From Ariolimax columbianus (lineage: Eukaryota > Mollusca > Gastropoda > Stylommatophora > Arionidae), in assembly GCA_036924085.1 (NCBI GenBank), contig JAVGWX010000005.1, positions 41,237,664-41,301,663 on the forward strand: a DNA stretch of 64,000 bases, read 5' to 3'. The notes under the pieces are model-generated. The model ran no database searches. It saw nothing but the letters and a program-made list of their open reading frames with translations, and was not told the origin of the DNA. Below, piece after piece: positions 23,400 to 34,395 of the stretch. Every line of letters starts with the position of its first letter. Position 1 is the first letter of the stretch. The position numbers and the translations under genes were made by a program.

Positions 23400-24420
23400 A
23401 CGTTAAGTGGCGGGTTGCAGCAGCTTTCCTCCCATCCCGAGCGTGCTGATGAAAGTGGACCGGGGTCCCATGGGCGGTTGTGCTATGGTTGGCTTAATCT
23501 GCATGTCACTCACCACTACGGTGATCACGTCGATCCCTCCCTTCGTTAGCCAGACTGCCATGGAAACATACAGTTTCCAGGGAAGGCTACGAGGAAGCCG
23601 AGGTAATAGTCTTGGCCAGTATATTTAGCCCGGCCCCGACTAACATGTCTGATCAGTATATTTTGCCTGACCAGACGTTAGTCTTCCTATTCTATAAGAT
23701 AGTCTACTCAGGCTTGGATAAGGAATATGTGTAATGTTAGACTGCGATCTCGCTTAGAACATACGACGTTCCTGCTAAGAGCTCTGATGAGGAAATGGAA
23801 ACCTGTATTTAGCCACTCGACAATGTTGGAAAATATTGTAAACCTCACGAGATGACAGCCGTGCAGGGCGATTACAATGCCAAAGTGAGAGAAGCAATGG
23901 TAGAAGTCATAATATGACCATTTTTATTGGTGCAGAACAATGGAAGAGGTGATACGTAGATAGAATATAAAACAGGCAACAATAAGATTGTCGATAACAA
24001 TTGGTTCTAACTACATCCTTGAAGATTTTGGACATTGAAAAGCCCAAATGAAAACGTTAACCACCGCATAATGAACATCATCAAAATGCACTGGCTCTTG
24101 TTAAAACGTTGCCTCAAGTTGACGTTCCCGTCCTTGTTTTGTGTGAAGTATAGTGAAGAAACAATCAAATAGCAATGTCCTGCCGAGAGTAGTTCTCTAA
24201 AAGCGACCAGGAGACCACTCAACAACATTAAATTGACTCTTGCTAAATTAAAATCTAATTACAACATAAGAGAGCAATTGCAAATCTCAGGGAGAAACAG
24301 ATTTAATGCTTTCGAGAAAACACGCTGTGTGGGATCATATAAATTGTCGATCAAAAAGGAAGCGAAAGAGTAAAACCAAACACATGCAAACCAAGAAAAA
24401 CAGTGGATAGTAGATGAGAT
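23400..24420 (+). mobile_element. LINE 5' region and endonuclease fragment
   Basis: A GC-richer block at 23400-23660 is followed by degraded APE endonuclease pieces. These include Gly-Asp-Tyr-Asn-Ala-Lys-Val-Arg-Glu (about 23868-23895) and Leu-Lys-Ser-Pro-Asn-Glu-Asn-Val-Asn-His-Arg-Ile (about 24038-24073). The frames are broken. The GC-rich part resembles a LINE 5' UTR by position only. Confidence 0.5.
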
Positions 24421-24463
24421 ATGCATCTATTATGAACAAACGGAGACACAAATGAATACAAAT

Positions 24464-24489
24464 CTCTCTCCCTCTCTTTCACCCTCTCC

Positions 24490-24570
<81 letters not shown>
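24464..24570. repeat. (CT)n(TA)n compound microsatellite
   Basis: An imperfect CT run of about 55 bp runs directly into a TA run of about 50 bp, immediately upstream of an RTE-like LINE end. Confidence 0.95.
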
Positions 24571-24573
<3 letters not shown>

Positions 24574-25170
24574 TTACAGTGGGTGGTGAGGAAATAGATC
24601 ATTGTGTATTATTATATCTTGGCTCCAGAATTGACAAAAATGGAGACTGCTTGAAAGAAATCAGAAGAAGACTAGCTATGGCAATGCAGAGACTGAACAG
24701 CCTGAAGAAATTATGGCAGAGCACCAACAAAATTTTAAAAGTAAAAGTCTTGAGAGCCTGTGTTTTTCTTGCGGCAGCTTATGGCTGTGAATCATGGACG
24801 ATTACCAAAACTTCTAGACAAAGAATCGAATCCTTTGAGTCAAAATGTCACAGAAAGATCCTCAAAATACCATGGACAGAGAAAAAACACAAATGTAGAC
24901 ATTTGGCAAGAGTTGAGCATAGAGCAGAACTGTTTGGCTAGAAAATGCAAATACTTTGGTCACATCAAGAGAAACAACGGTATTGAGAGAACAGTAATGG
25001 AAGGTATGGTGCCAGACAAAAGAGGAAGGGGTAGACCAAGAAGACGATGGCACCAAGATATCCAGGAATGCGGGGGTATGACTGTGGCGGAGGCTGGAGT
25101 TTTGGCAAGCGAACGAGTTTCTTTCAGACAGACTGTGATGGAAGCGACGTTCTACAAAGGACATGCTACA
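24571..25170 (+). mobile_element. RTE-like LINE C-terminal fragment
   Basis: Contains Leu-Gly-Ser-Arg-Ile-Asp-Lys-Asn-Gly, Tyr-Gly-Cys-Glu-Ser-Trp-Thr and, after one frameshift, Gly-His-Ile-Lys-Arg-Asn-Asn-Gly-Ile and Arg-Gly-Arg-Gly-Arg-Pro-Arg-Arg-Arg-Trp. These are the thumb and C-terminal motifs of RTE/BovB-like LINEs. It ends in a (GAT)n tail as those elements do. It is strongly 5'-truncated. Confidence 0.8.
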
Positions 25171-25194
25171 TGATGATGATGATGATGATGATGA

Positions 25195-25263
<69 letters not shown>

Positions 25264-25266
25264 CAT
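25171..25266. repeat. (GAT)n LINE tail followed by (TA)n
   Basis: About nine GAT units pass directly into about 60 bp of alternating TA. The GAT run is the 3' tail of the adjacent LINE. Confidence 0.95.
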
Positions 25267-25289
25267 AATATAGTGTCCAAAGAAATTAA

Positions 25290-25490
25290 GAGACTGGGCA
25301 TCGATTCATGACATTTTCAAGCTCCTCTGGAGAAACATTTATATATTCTGGTACAGAGGAAGGGGGACTAAGTGGAGTCGGATAATCCATGTGAATAAAA
25401 TCCCGGCCTCCAGCGTGATTTGAACCCACGACTTGCAGCTTCCGAAGCAAACACCTTACATTGAGACCACTGGGTCCCCTAAATGAAATT
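25290..25490 (-). repeat. tRNA-derived SINE (minus)
   Basis: On minus it begins aggggacccagtggtctcaa (A-box side) and has a B box gggttcaaatcac (minus of 25415-25427). Followed at its 5' end by poly-A/C sequence in plus orientation. Confidence 0.7.
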
Positions 25491-25694
25491 ACCAATACAA
25501 AAAAAAAACCAAAAAAAACAAGCAAACACATTTAAAGTTTTCTCTTAATACAATTGATTAGCCAATAACTAGTGCACAATACTCATAGTTTAATTGAATT
25601 GGTGGGGGGAAAACTATTGCTGCAAATATTCACATTTTTAAAAAATGATGGTGAGATATGGTCAACACAGTGGGTCCTGATATATTTATGTTTG

Positions 25695-25905
25695 GGAGGA
25701 GGGAGAGCGTGGCTTAATGGTTTCAATACTTACCTGCTGGCGAGCAGGGCTACGGTTCGAATCAATGCTGAGGCAAATGTTGTTTTTCTGTCGGATGAAA
25801 GTAAACACAGCCAGCACACAACGTGGCGACAGCATTGGCGAAGCAGCCTGGCGCTCTCAGACTTAAAAACCTATCAACTACTCCAGCAATGGGAATAAGG
25901 ACGTA
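25695..25905 (+). repeat. tRNA-derived SINE (plus)
   Basis: A box gtggcttaatggtttc near 25709-25724 and B box ggttcgaatc at 25754-25763, spaced as in tRNA genes. The body continues with gcgctctcagac near 25850-25861. Confidence 0.7.
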
Positions 25906-26046
25906 GGAGTTTTTATTTGCAATAGTTAATTTTTCCCCTCCAAACTCAACTGGAAAATGAACAACGCTATTATATCGTATTGACTATTGACTATTAACAT
26001 ATTGGGTGTTCTGCTACCTACATTTCTTATTCTTTTGCATTCTATA

Positions 26047-26354
26047 GGAAAGTGAGTTATTCAAAATTCCATTTGTCGCATGGAAAGCTTTCTTTTCTTA
26101 ACTCTTTTGGGGTAGAAGGCAATCAACCTTATCGTTTTGCATACAGAACAAAAAGAGTGAAAAAAAGCTATATCCTGGTGATGAAAAGAAGAGATTTCAT
26201 TCAAGCAATACAGGCTGTTGTCAACTCTGCATTGTCTCAAGCACCCATGAAACTTTCAAAAGCTGTTAATGGCAGTCCCATGGCAAAAATTGCCGATGTC
26301 GAGGCATGCACAGGTTATGTACGGTTATTTCCACTATGCAGACATTTGATTTGA
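26047..26354 (+). CDS. exon-like open reading frame, function unknown
   Basis: A polypyrimidine tract and AG (ttcttattcttttgcattctatag, ending at 26047) open into an uninterrupted frame of just over 100 codons. It runs to a TGA at 26352-26354, with AATAAA at 26392-26397. The peptide is Lys/Arg-rich in the middle (Thr-Lys-Arg-Val-Lys-Lys-Ser-Tyr) and has the block Arg-Arg-Asp-Phe-Ile-Gln-Ala-Ile-Gln-Ala-Val-Val-Asn. Its composition is protein-like rather than low-complexity. I do not recognise the family. It could be a terminal exon of an unidentified plus-strand gene, or an exon ending near 26307 (acag|gttatg, a weak donor). A pseudogene or chance ORF remains possible. Confidence 0.4.
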
Positions 26355-26970
26355 GAAAGTTGTTACGTTTCTAAGTCGTCATATGTATCAAAATAAAAGG
26401 TATATTATTTGACCATACAAATGATAATACATCTGGATAACTCACGTATATTCAACACATGCCCAATCAGACTTCGACTATAACACATAATAAGAAAGAT
26501 ATGTGTAACATATTTGGCGGATATATGTGCGAAAAACAACGGTGCAGGTGTAAAAACAATGGTTCCTCTCCAATTTCCACCTCCCCATTAATATGCAAAC
26601 TTTATTATGAATACTTCCTGGCATAATTATGCGTCTTACGATGCTTTGATCGTAATTTGAGCTCAATTTGTTCAATGTTATTTAAAAAAACAATTTAATT
26701 TTGGAATTTATGCACTTAGTCCGGATGGAAAGTCAGAAATCGGCAAAATTTGCCTGGACTGGAAAAGGTTACGATCTTTAGATCACAATTTTAACTCAAT
26801 ATTAATGGTTTTTATTTTGAAAAAAAAACGCTTGCGGCACGTCACGGACTGAAAGAAACAATTCAGCAAATTCGCACGGACTGGAATATAACAAACTACG
26901 ATTATAAAAAAATCACCAGCTCTCTACACTGAATACTATTTATTTAATATATTATGTAAAATAGACATGC
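26355..26970. other. no gene recognised
   Basis: AT-rich. A tandem-like theme of 'cggactgga' and 'cgtaatttgagctcaat' recurs around 26640-26890, suggesting an old local duplication of about 120-130 bp. Confidence 0.3.
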
Positions 26971-26974
26971 TTGT

Positions 26975-27290
26975 ACAGGACCCCAAGATAAACGTCATCA
27001 CATCATGTTAAGTGGCAGGCACGTTAAAACTCCCTTGGCAGTTGAAAATCGAAAACAGTAGGCTTAACTGCCGCTACTCTGGTAAAATGTGAGTTAAAAA
27101 TCTACTCAAATTATTCTAGGATTCTCGCCACACAGAGAATATGTCGCAAAAATTGGGCTGTGGGGCTATAACATCATGTCTTGGTTATGTGGTTAGCGGA
27201 GCATCCTAGATGCCGGATGACGTGCTGCTGGTCTACCTTGCTCTAATTTACGCCCCCACCACCACCAATTCCAAAAATAGGTGATGCGCG
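26975..27290 (+). repeat. interspersed repeat, same family as 2505-2790
   Basis: Shares the gcacgttaaaa..agcagttggaaat-like segment, the aaaatctac(c/t)caa(a/g)ttatt segment and the following block with 2590-2690. Diverged. Confidence 0.45.
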
Positions 27291-27299
27291 TATTCCAAG

Positions 27300-27950
27300 G
27301 GCTACCAACCTAACTTTTGGTAACAGGTATACTGGGATTGACCTGACAAGTCACCAGCGGATTTTTGCCTATAAAAAAATGAGAAACAAATCTGTTCACG
27401 ACATATAGAAGACAAGCTGTTATGATGACCGTGTGATACTCTGTTAGTGTATCCCCATTGTGGACCCATTCCTCTCCCTTGACCATCGTCTCGACTGCAG
27501 TCATCTCTCCTATAGTACGTTCTGCCAGTGCCATCCATGACATTCCTCTTTTGATTCTGGTTCCCTTGATGTCCGCAGTGTTATGGTACAGCGGGTGCAT
27601 GTTGTCCGCTATGACTCGCATATAAGCTGTACCTGTGCCACTTTATGCCTGGATGTTACTGACGGCAGTCCCAGCATGTACCTCATCTGTATTATCGGGG
27701 TATCTCTGATGCAACCCAACACTAGCCGCATTCCTTCATTTTGGATTCGTTCCAGCCGTTCACACTGTGATCTTGATAGGGTGAGTCTACCCAATCCATA
27801 ATCAATGACCGAGAGAATCAACTGGCGATTTAGTATGAATAGCAGCCGTTGTTCCAAGTTGGCAGCTACCATTGTCTTGAGTGAATGTAGGAAGGGGCGA
27901 AATAGCCAGACACAGCTCGAAGTCAACCGGCTGAAAGGCGCCAACACGCA
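27300..27950 (-). mobile_element. LINE reverse-transcriptase C-terminal part, inverted
   Basis: On the minus strand, 27947-27609 encodes Ser-Val-Ile-Asp-Tyr-Gly-Leu, then Leu-Glu-Arg-Ile-Gln-Asn-Glu-Gly-Met-Arg-Leu-Val-Leu-Gly and Asp-Thr-Pro-Ile-Ile-Gln-Met-Arg-Tyr. This is the RT thumb of an RNase H-bearing LINE. The frame continues, with breaks, to about 27310. Its 5' side abuts the RNase H part at about 27950, which points the opposite way. Confidence 0.7.
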
Positions 27951-28600
27951 TAAAAGTTATACCATCAAATACACTGATTGGTCGGTGCAAAGTAATAGAA
28001 CATCAGGCTGGAGTTTCTTGGCTAGAATAAGAGACCGGATCGTTGCTGAACGAAGTGGCGCATACGAGACTGCCACATCAAGTATGAGAATGGAGATGGA
28101 GGCGGTGATGAAAGCTCTGAGGTGGCTGTCTGAGACTTCTTCAACAGGATTAGTCATCGTGTCAGACTCCAAAACACTACTTGAGTGAATAGCAGCGCTG
28201 GAGACCTAAAAACTACAGGGGCTGGTGTGGATCTACTGTCCTGATCATGCTGGGGTTCATGGCAACGAGTGAGCTGATTTTTTGGCGGCACACGCACCCA
28301 TACCAGGCACAGTGGGCATGGATAAAGGTGACATAGTGAAGGTTATCAAGGACCACCTGCTGGAGAACGACACTGCTTTAGATGAGTCTGCAAGGCACAG
28401 GCTGCGGCACTTTGGAATCAAATTAGGATTCAGTGGATCAGAGAATCTGAGAGGACAAAACAGGAAGGTGTACAACCAACAGGCTACAGGCACCATCAGC
28501 ATCCACACTTTTGCGCCATCTGCTGAGAGAGACTGGGCACCTATGGGTATGCCCGGAGTGCAGTGAAGTCGACTCCTAGTACAGAACAGAACAGAAGACA
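27951..28600 (+). mobile_element. LINE RNase H domain and C terminus
   Basis: Plus-strand frames show Tyr-Thr-Asp-Trp-Ser, then Met-Glu-Met-Glu-Ala, Val-Ile-Val-Ser-Asp-Ser-Lys, and His-Ala-Gly-Val-His-Gly-Asn-Glu followed by a stop. This is the Asp-Glu-Asp-(His) layout of an RNase H. A later block has Tyr-Asn-Gln-Gln-Ala-Thr-Gly-Thr-Ile-Ser. It is non-functional because of stops. It belongs to the same kind of element as the inverted RT next to it and the fragment at 365-605. Confidence 0.7.
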
Positions 28601-28960
28601 AGCTGTGATGTTGATATTAACAGTGCAGGCTGATGTGTGTAGTGAATTTTTATATTATTGCCTCGTGTTGAGCACTGTTTTGTTGCATTTTGTGTACTGT
28701 AACACATAGTGGCTTATCACAGCCTGGTTTTGTTGTATGGACCTCTCTTATAGACATACTGATCACTTTTATTGAGAACAAGTGTGCGTAGCAGTGAATG
28801 CCTTAACATCAGTGATGATTTGTATATGTGTCATGTAATTTTTTTTCAGTTTTACAGTAATAACAGCACAACCTCTGCTTTTGTTTTCTTCTAATTTATT
28901 AAGTATATTTTGATATTTTTGGGGGGTTGTCCCTGCAAAGTGTGATTCAGTTTATAATGG
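28601..28960. other. no feature recognised
   Basis: AT-rich; probably LINE 3' UTR or unique sequence. Confidence 0.3.
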
Positions 28961-28964
28961 TAAC

Positions 28965-29165
28965 TAGGGACGGCGTGGGCTAGTGGTTTAGTGACATGGC
29001 TCACAATCCGAAGGTGCTGGGTTCGCTTCTCGTGACAGCATTGGTCGTTACCCCGGGGAAGCAAACCCTTAGAAAATACAGGAGGAAGCAGACCCTTACA
29101 TAAAATGTCGGATGCCCTAGGTCGAGAGGCGCTAAATAAAAACAATTGCAACACACACGGCCTTG
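28965..29165 (+). repeat. tRNA-derived SINE, family A (plus)
   Basis: The A-box side gggctagtggtttagtg begins at 28977 and the B box gggttcgcttc lies at 29019-29029. These are followed by the ccccggggaagcaaaccctt block shared with 13435-13636. Confidence 0.75.
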
Positions 29166-29229
29166 GAGAATATAGAAATAAGGTGAATGCGGAAAAGATA
29201 AATAATAATGGTAACTAATTTTTAGAGGT

Positions 29230-29261
29230 AACAGACCAGCTTATATTTAACAAAATGACAC
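29230..29261 (+). repeat. 32-bp direct repeat, left
   Basis: Matches 29621-29652 at 30 of 32 positions (mismatches at the 11th and 20th base). It brackets the SINE copy at 29262-29620 and is most simply a target-site duplication. Confidence 0.75.
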
Positions 29262-29620
29262 TTTTCAAACAGATCAGATAAGATGCTGAGCAGCGCATGA
29301 ACTGCAGTGGTCAGCGATCCATAGCTGACTGCTAGCGTCAGGGCCAGCGAACCAGAGCTACCAAGACCCCTTCTACACCTCCACGCGGTGATCCTGGATA
29401 ATAGGCTGCAGCAGGGTAGACTGGATACGGAAGGAATCGAACAGGGAATGCTAACCTGGTACTCAAAAAATGCTTGTGTTGGACCAAAAGGTGCAAATAT
29501 CGCAGTCAAGTTGTAAACTACGACACAATGCATTCCGTTCTCTGGACTACATTCTACTACTTAAGCACTTTCAGGGTTTGGTAGCGGGAGATTGAGAACG
29601 AACGAAACCAAGCCAAGCCA
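29262..29620 (+). mobile_element. SINE-like element, copy 2 (about 359 bp)
   Basis: From about 29280 it matches copy 1 (12046-12403) throughout: agatgctgagcagcgcatga, ctacacctccacgcggtgat, ggtactcaaaaaatgcttg and gggagattgagaacgaac. It ends in a different tail, gaaaccaagccaagcc. The first 18 bp or so differ from the family start. Flanked by the 32-bp direct repeat. Confidence 0.8.
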
Positions 29621-29652
29621 AACAGACCAGATTATATTTTACAAAATGACAC
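29621..29652 (+). repeat. 32-bp direct repeat, right
   Basis: Right partner of 29230-29261 (30 of 32 identical). Confidence 0.75.
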
Positions 29653-29659
29653 CTTGTAT

Positions 29660-30035
29660 GAAGTCACTTGAAGGAGACAAATTGGTGTGAGGTAACTTGG
29701 AGGAGACAAATTGATGTGAGGTTACTTGGAGGAAACAAATTGATGTGAGGTTACTTGGAGGAGACAAATTGATGTGAGGTTACTTGGAGGAGACAAATTG
29801 ATGTGAGGTAACATGGAGGAAACACATTGATGTGAGGTCACTTGAAGGAGACAAATTGGTGTGAGATAACTTGGAGAAGACAAATTGATGTGAGGTTACT
29901 TGGAGGAGACAAATTGATGTGAGGTTACTTGGAGGAGACAAATTGATGTGAGGTTACTTGGAGGAGACAAATTGATGTGAGGTCACTTGGAGGAGAAAAA
30001 ATTGGTGTGAGATAACTTGGAGGAGAGAAATAGAT
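29660..30035 (+). repeat. 29-bp minisatellite, about 13 units, with higher-order pattern
   Basis: The unit is close to gttacttggaggagacaaat + tgatgtgag. Variants are ordered. A gtcacttg..ttggtgtgag unit is followed by a (g/a)taactt unit and then three gttactt units. The block starting at unit 1 recurs at unit 7, and again, shortened, at unit 12. The array decays after 30030. Confidence 0.95.
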
Positions 30036-30284
30036 GTACTGAACTTATGAGGTAAAATAATGTGAGGGACTGGAGACAAATACATTTGGTTATTTGAGAC
30101 CTAATGCTGAATAATTAGAAACTTCTACCATGCAATGTCATTTTATATTTTCTTGTGGCATATAGTTTCTATATTACTCTAAACCCAGGTAGACGAAGCT
30201 CATTAGTCTGTTCAGGCAGTTCACCTCAGTTCTATACGATGGATCATCTTCAAACTCTTTTCCCATCAATAGTGGAGTGAAGCA

Positions 30285-30906
30285 GCGAGCGATGTGTGCT
30301 CACGCCGACCATCTTTGGGATCTTCTTCTCCATGCTCCTATCCCACGTTTATCTCATATGTGGACTGTATTTATCTGCACACCAGGTCAGATGGGCGGCT
30401 GTTTAACCTGTCCCGACTGCGTGCGAGGACCAAGGTGAGGACGGTGCTCATTTGGGAGATGCTATTTGCATCTAGTGACCAATAGTGAGGAGGCCTTGCA
30501 GAGACTGTGAGACATATTCGCCGATGGGTGCAAGCAGTTTGGTCTCACCATAAGTTTGGAAAAGACAAAGGGCATTACCACTACACCTTTCATAAAGATT
30601 GATGGCGTCAATCTGGAGGTCGTCAACAGTTTCCCTTATCTGGGGTCTGTCATCAGCAACACTCTCTGGCTCGAGAAGGAGATATACAATAAGCTTGACA
30701 GGGCAAGTATTGTCATATCCAGCCTGACGAAGAGAGTCCGTGAGAACACTGCACTGTCTCACTTACACGAAGGTCCGGGTCTATCAGACCTGCGTTCTTG
30801 GCACTATCATGTATCGAAGCGAGACTTGAAGCACTTACACTAAACAGGAACGGCGGCTAAACACCTTTCACATGAGGTATCTATGGCGTATATTGGGGAT
30901 TGGGTG

Positions 30907-30956
<50 letters not shown>

Positions 30957-31325
30957 GTCACATAATACTGTCTTACAGAGAGCAAACACTCACAGCATAT
31001 ATTCGATGTTGAGCCAGCGACATGTTTATTGCATGGAAAACGAGAGGCTGCCAAAGGATATCCTTGATGGACAGCTAACATTTGGAGTTAGAAGAATCGG
31101 CCGTCCCACACTGCGATTCAAGGACGTATGCAAGAGCGACATGAAGTCATGCGACATCCCGTCCAAGGGCTGGGAAGAAATTTCTCAGGATCGAGCAATC
31201 TGGAGACAGTCAGTTGGAGGGTACATAGTGGCTGCTGACGCTCGTATAGGTCTCCTGGCTGCATATACAAGTGAAAGAGTGAAGAGATCAAGGAACAGCC
31301 AGGCTATGATCTATTATAACCCATA
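30285..31325 (+). mobile_element. LINE reverse-transcriptase fragment to C terminus
   Basis: Pieces across shifted frames: Asp-Gly-Arg-Leu-Phe-Asn-Leu-Ser-Arg-Leu (about 30391-30420), Phe-Pro-Tyr-Leu-Gly-Ser-Val-Ile-Ser-Asn (about 30630-30660), Leu-Thr-Lys-Arg-Val, and a C terminus with Arg-Arg-Ile-Gly-Arg-Pro-Thr-Leu-Arg-Phe-Lys-Asp (about 31090-31125). The same family is seen at 37033-38255 and 52970-56370. A GA microsatellite interrupts it. Confidence 0.75.
30909..30953 (+). repeat. (GA)n microsatellite inside LINE ORF
   Basis: About 22 GA units, keeping an open frame as Arg-Glu repeats within the LINE C-terminal coding region. Confidence 0.95.
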
Positions 31326-31329
31326 AGTC

Positions 31330-31755
31330 CCATCCTTTATCTATCTTTCTAATATTGTTCTCTCCCATCCTGTAATTATGTTCCATATTGGATCTACCCA
31401 TGTGGAAGACAGTACATTTATCTACATTAAACTCCATTTGCCAGCTTACAGACCATTCTAGAGTTTTTATCTAAATCCAGCCTCACTATATCCACTTCTG
31501 CTTTAGGTGAAACACTACTGCATAGTTTTGTGTCATCAGCAAATTTTTCAATCTTGAATCCCACATCAGTGTCCACATCGTTTATATATCAAGAGCAAAA
31601 TTGGTCTCAAAACCGAGTCCTGTGGCACTCCACACCACTCAAAGTATGTCTTGTTTATGCCCACTCTCTGCCTTCTTCCCGTTAACCAATTTTCAATCCA
31701 TTTGGCAACTTCCCCACCTATTCCATGTGATTTTAACTTTCGAAATCATCTTTGA
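31330..31755 (-). mobile_element. CR1-like LINE fragment, copy 3
   Basis: Parallels 32965-33520 base by base in many places (ctatctttctaatattgttc, ctacattaaactccatttgc, tgtgtcatcagcaaattttt). On minus it covers the RT active-site region and the thumb. It carries the short form of the site where the other copy has a long TA array. Confidence 0.75.
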
Positions 31756-31759
31756 TGAA

Positions 31760-32055
31760 GTACTCTATCACTGATAACACAGTGTGGGTAATACTATCGT
31801 GTTGTATAGCGTACTTTTTGTATCCATTTAAACGTATTTACATTGTAATATCGGGGAAATTTACCCAATGGTATGACTTGCTTTATTACATCTGTTTTTG
31901 GATTTCATTGTCTCCTTTGCATCTGCTGAGATATTACCCAGGAACGTGAGATTTTCCACCTGTTTTACTTTTAGATTTTGTATAAGTATATTTGTTTTTG
32001 TTTCCGTTCTTGCAATCGGCATACCTTCGGTTTTCCCTATGTTGATTTTCATACT
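31760..32055 (-). mobile_element. LINE RT fragment
   Basis: Minus ORF 31861-32052 reads Met-Lys-Ile-Asn-Ile-Gly-Lys-Thr-Glu-Gly-Met, then Val-Glu-Asn-Leu-Thr-Phe-Leu-Gly-Asn-Ile-Ser-Ala-Asp. This is the region just after the RT active site. It resembles the family at 45.96-47.2 kb and 33.9-34.1 kb. Confidence 0.6.
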
Positions 32056-32069
32056 GTAATTCGTACATG

Positions 32070-32310
32070 ACTCTTAACTTCACGTTTTTTTATACTGGTT
32101 TAGAAGACTCATCAGAGTCTGTAGACAACCAGTTACATTTGCATCACCCTGCTCTAAAAGCTATGTACATCCAATCTATTCTTAAATGCATTAACTTTCT
32201 CTGCCTCCGCTACCTCATGGGGCTATGCATTCCAAGCATTCACCACTCTCTGACTATAAAAATATTTCCTAATTTCCAATCTGGACCTTTCTTTAGCTAA
32301 TTTGTATCTT
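32070..32310 (-). mobile_element. CR1-like LINE 3'-end copy
   Basis: Matches the first 240 bp or so of the copy starting at 32330 (ttatactggtttagaagact, aaccagtt, gcattccaagcattcac). It is a 5'-truncated copy lying in tandem with the longer one. Confidence 0.75.
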
Positions 32311-33900
<1,590 letters not shown>

Positions 33901-34395
33901 TTTTTTGGATGGAATCCATTAAAATTGTTGATATGTTCCTGAACCTGTTTTTCTGAGGTTGCTATTATTGTTTGGTCATCAGCAAAGAGAAGTTCATGTA
34001 AGTGATCACTGAGGCTGTTTCCTTTACTAATGTTGGCTTGTTTACATATTGCGTCTATATATGTGAATAACAGAAAAGGGGATAGTATACAAAGCCCTGT
34101 TCATGGCTTGGAAGCGGGAGATTGAGAACGAACGCCGAAGAAGTACACAACCTTGCAGTACACCGTTTCTAATGGCATTTTGAAAGGAAATTCCTGCTTT
34201 AATCTTTAATTGTTTGAAAACTTCTCAAAATTATCATCTGGCAATCCCGCGCGCTTGTTTCTTTTCTTTTTTAATTTTATTTTTGAGAGGCCGCTGTTTG
34301 GCTTTCTTTTACAATTTTAATCTGGCCATTCAGCCATACGTACATGATACAGCTGATATTAGTTCGAAATATCTTATTGTTTGATAGATTTGTAA
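33901..34395 (-). mobile_element. LINE RT fragment with small insertion
   Basis: On minus, 34095-33893 reads Phe-Thr-Tyr-Ile-Asp-Ala-Ile-Cys, then Glu-Leu-Leu-Phe-Ala-Asp-Asp-Gln and Ala-Thr-Ser-Glu-Lys-Gln. Sequence to about 34200 continues upstream as a Leu-Gln-Gly-Cys-Val motif. A SINE scrap at 34107-34145 splits the Gln-Gly-x-Val region. Related to 45.96-47.2 kb. Confidence 0.65.
34107..34145 (+). mobile_element. 39-bp 3' scrap of the SINE family
   Basis: Contains gcgggagattgagaacgaac followed by gccgaagaag, the exact family 3' end and tail. Diverged direct repeats (gtatacaaagccctg on the left, gtacacaaccttgcag on the right) are consistent with a TSD. Confidence 0.6.

Noticed and set aside
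24862..25268. ORFs through the GAT and TA runs near 25.2 kb
   Set aside because: Microsatellite translation and antisense of the LINE end.
25750..25770. Possible functional tRNA genes at the SINE heads
   Set aside because: A and B boxes exist, but the acceptor and anticodon stems do not fold well and the sequences are repeated with long tails, as in SINEs.
29600..29618. gaacgaaaccaag as a possible SF3B4 exon 1 end (Glu-Arg-Asn-Gln)
   Set aside because: It is the SINE tail, has no GT donor after it and no upstream SF3B4 coding sequence.
29660..30035. CRISPR-like array
   Set aside because: Units are contiguous 29-mers with no spacers, in a eukaryotic context; it is a minisatellite.
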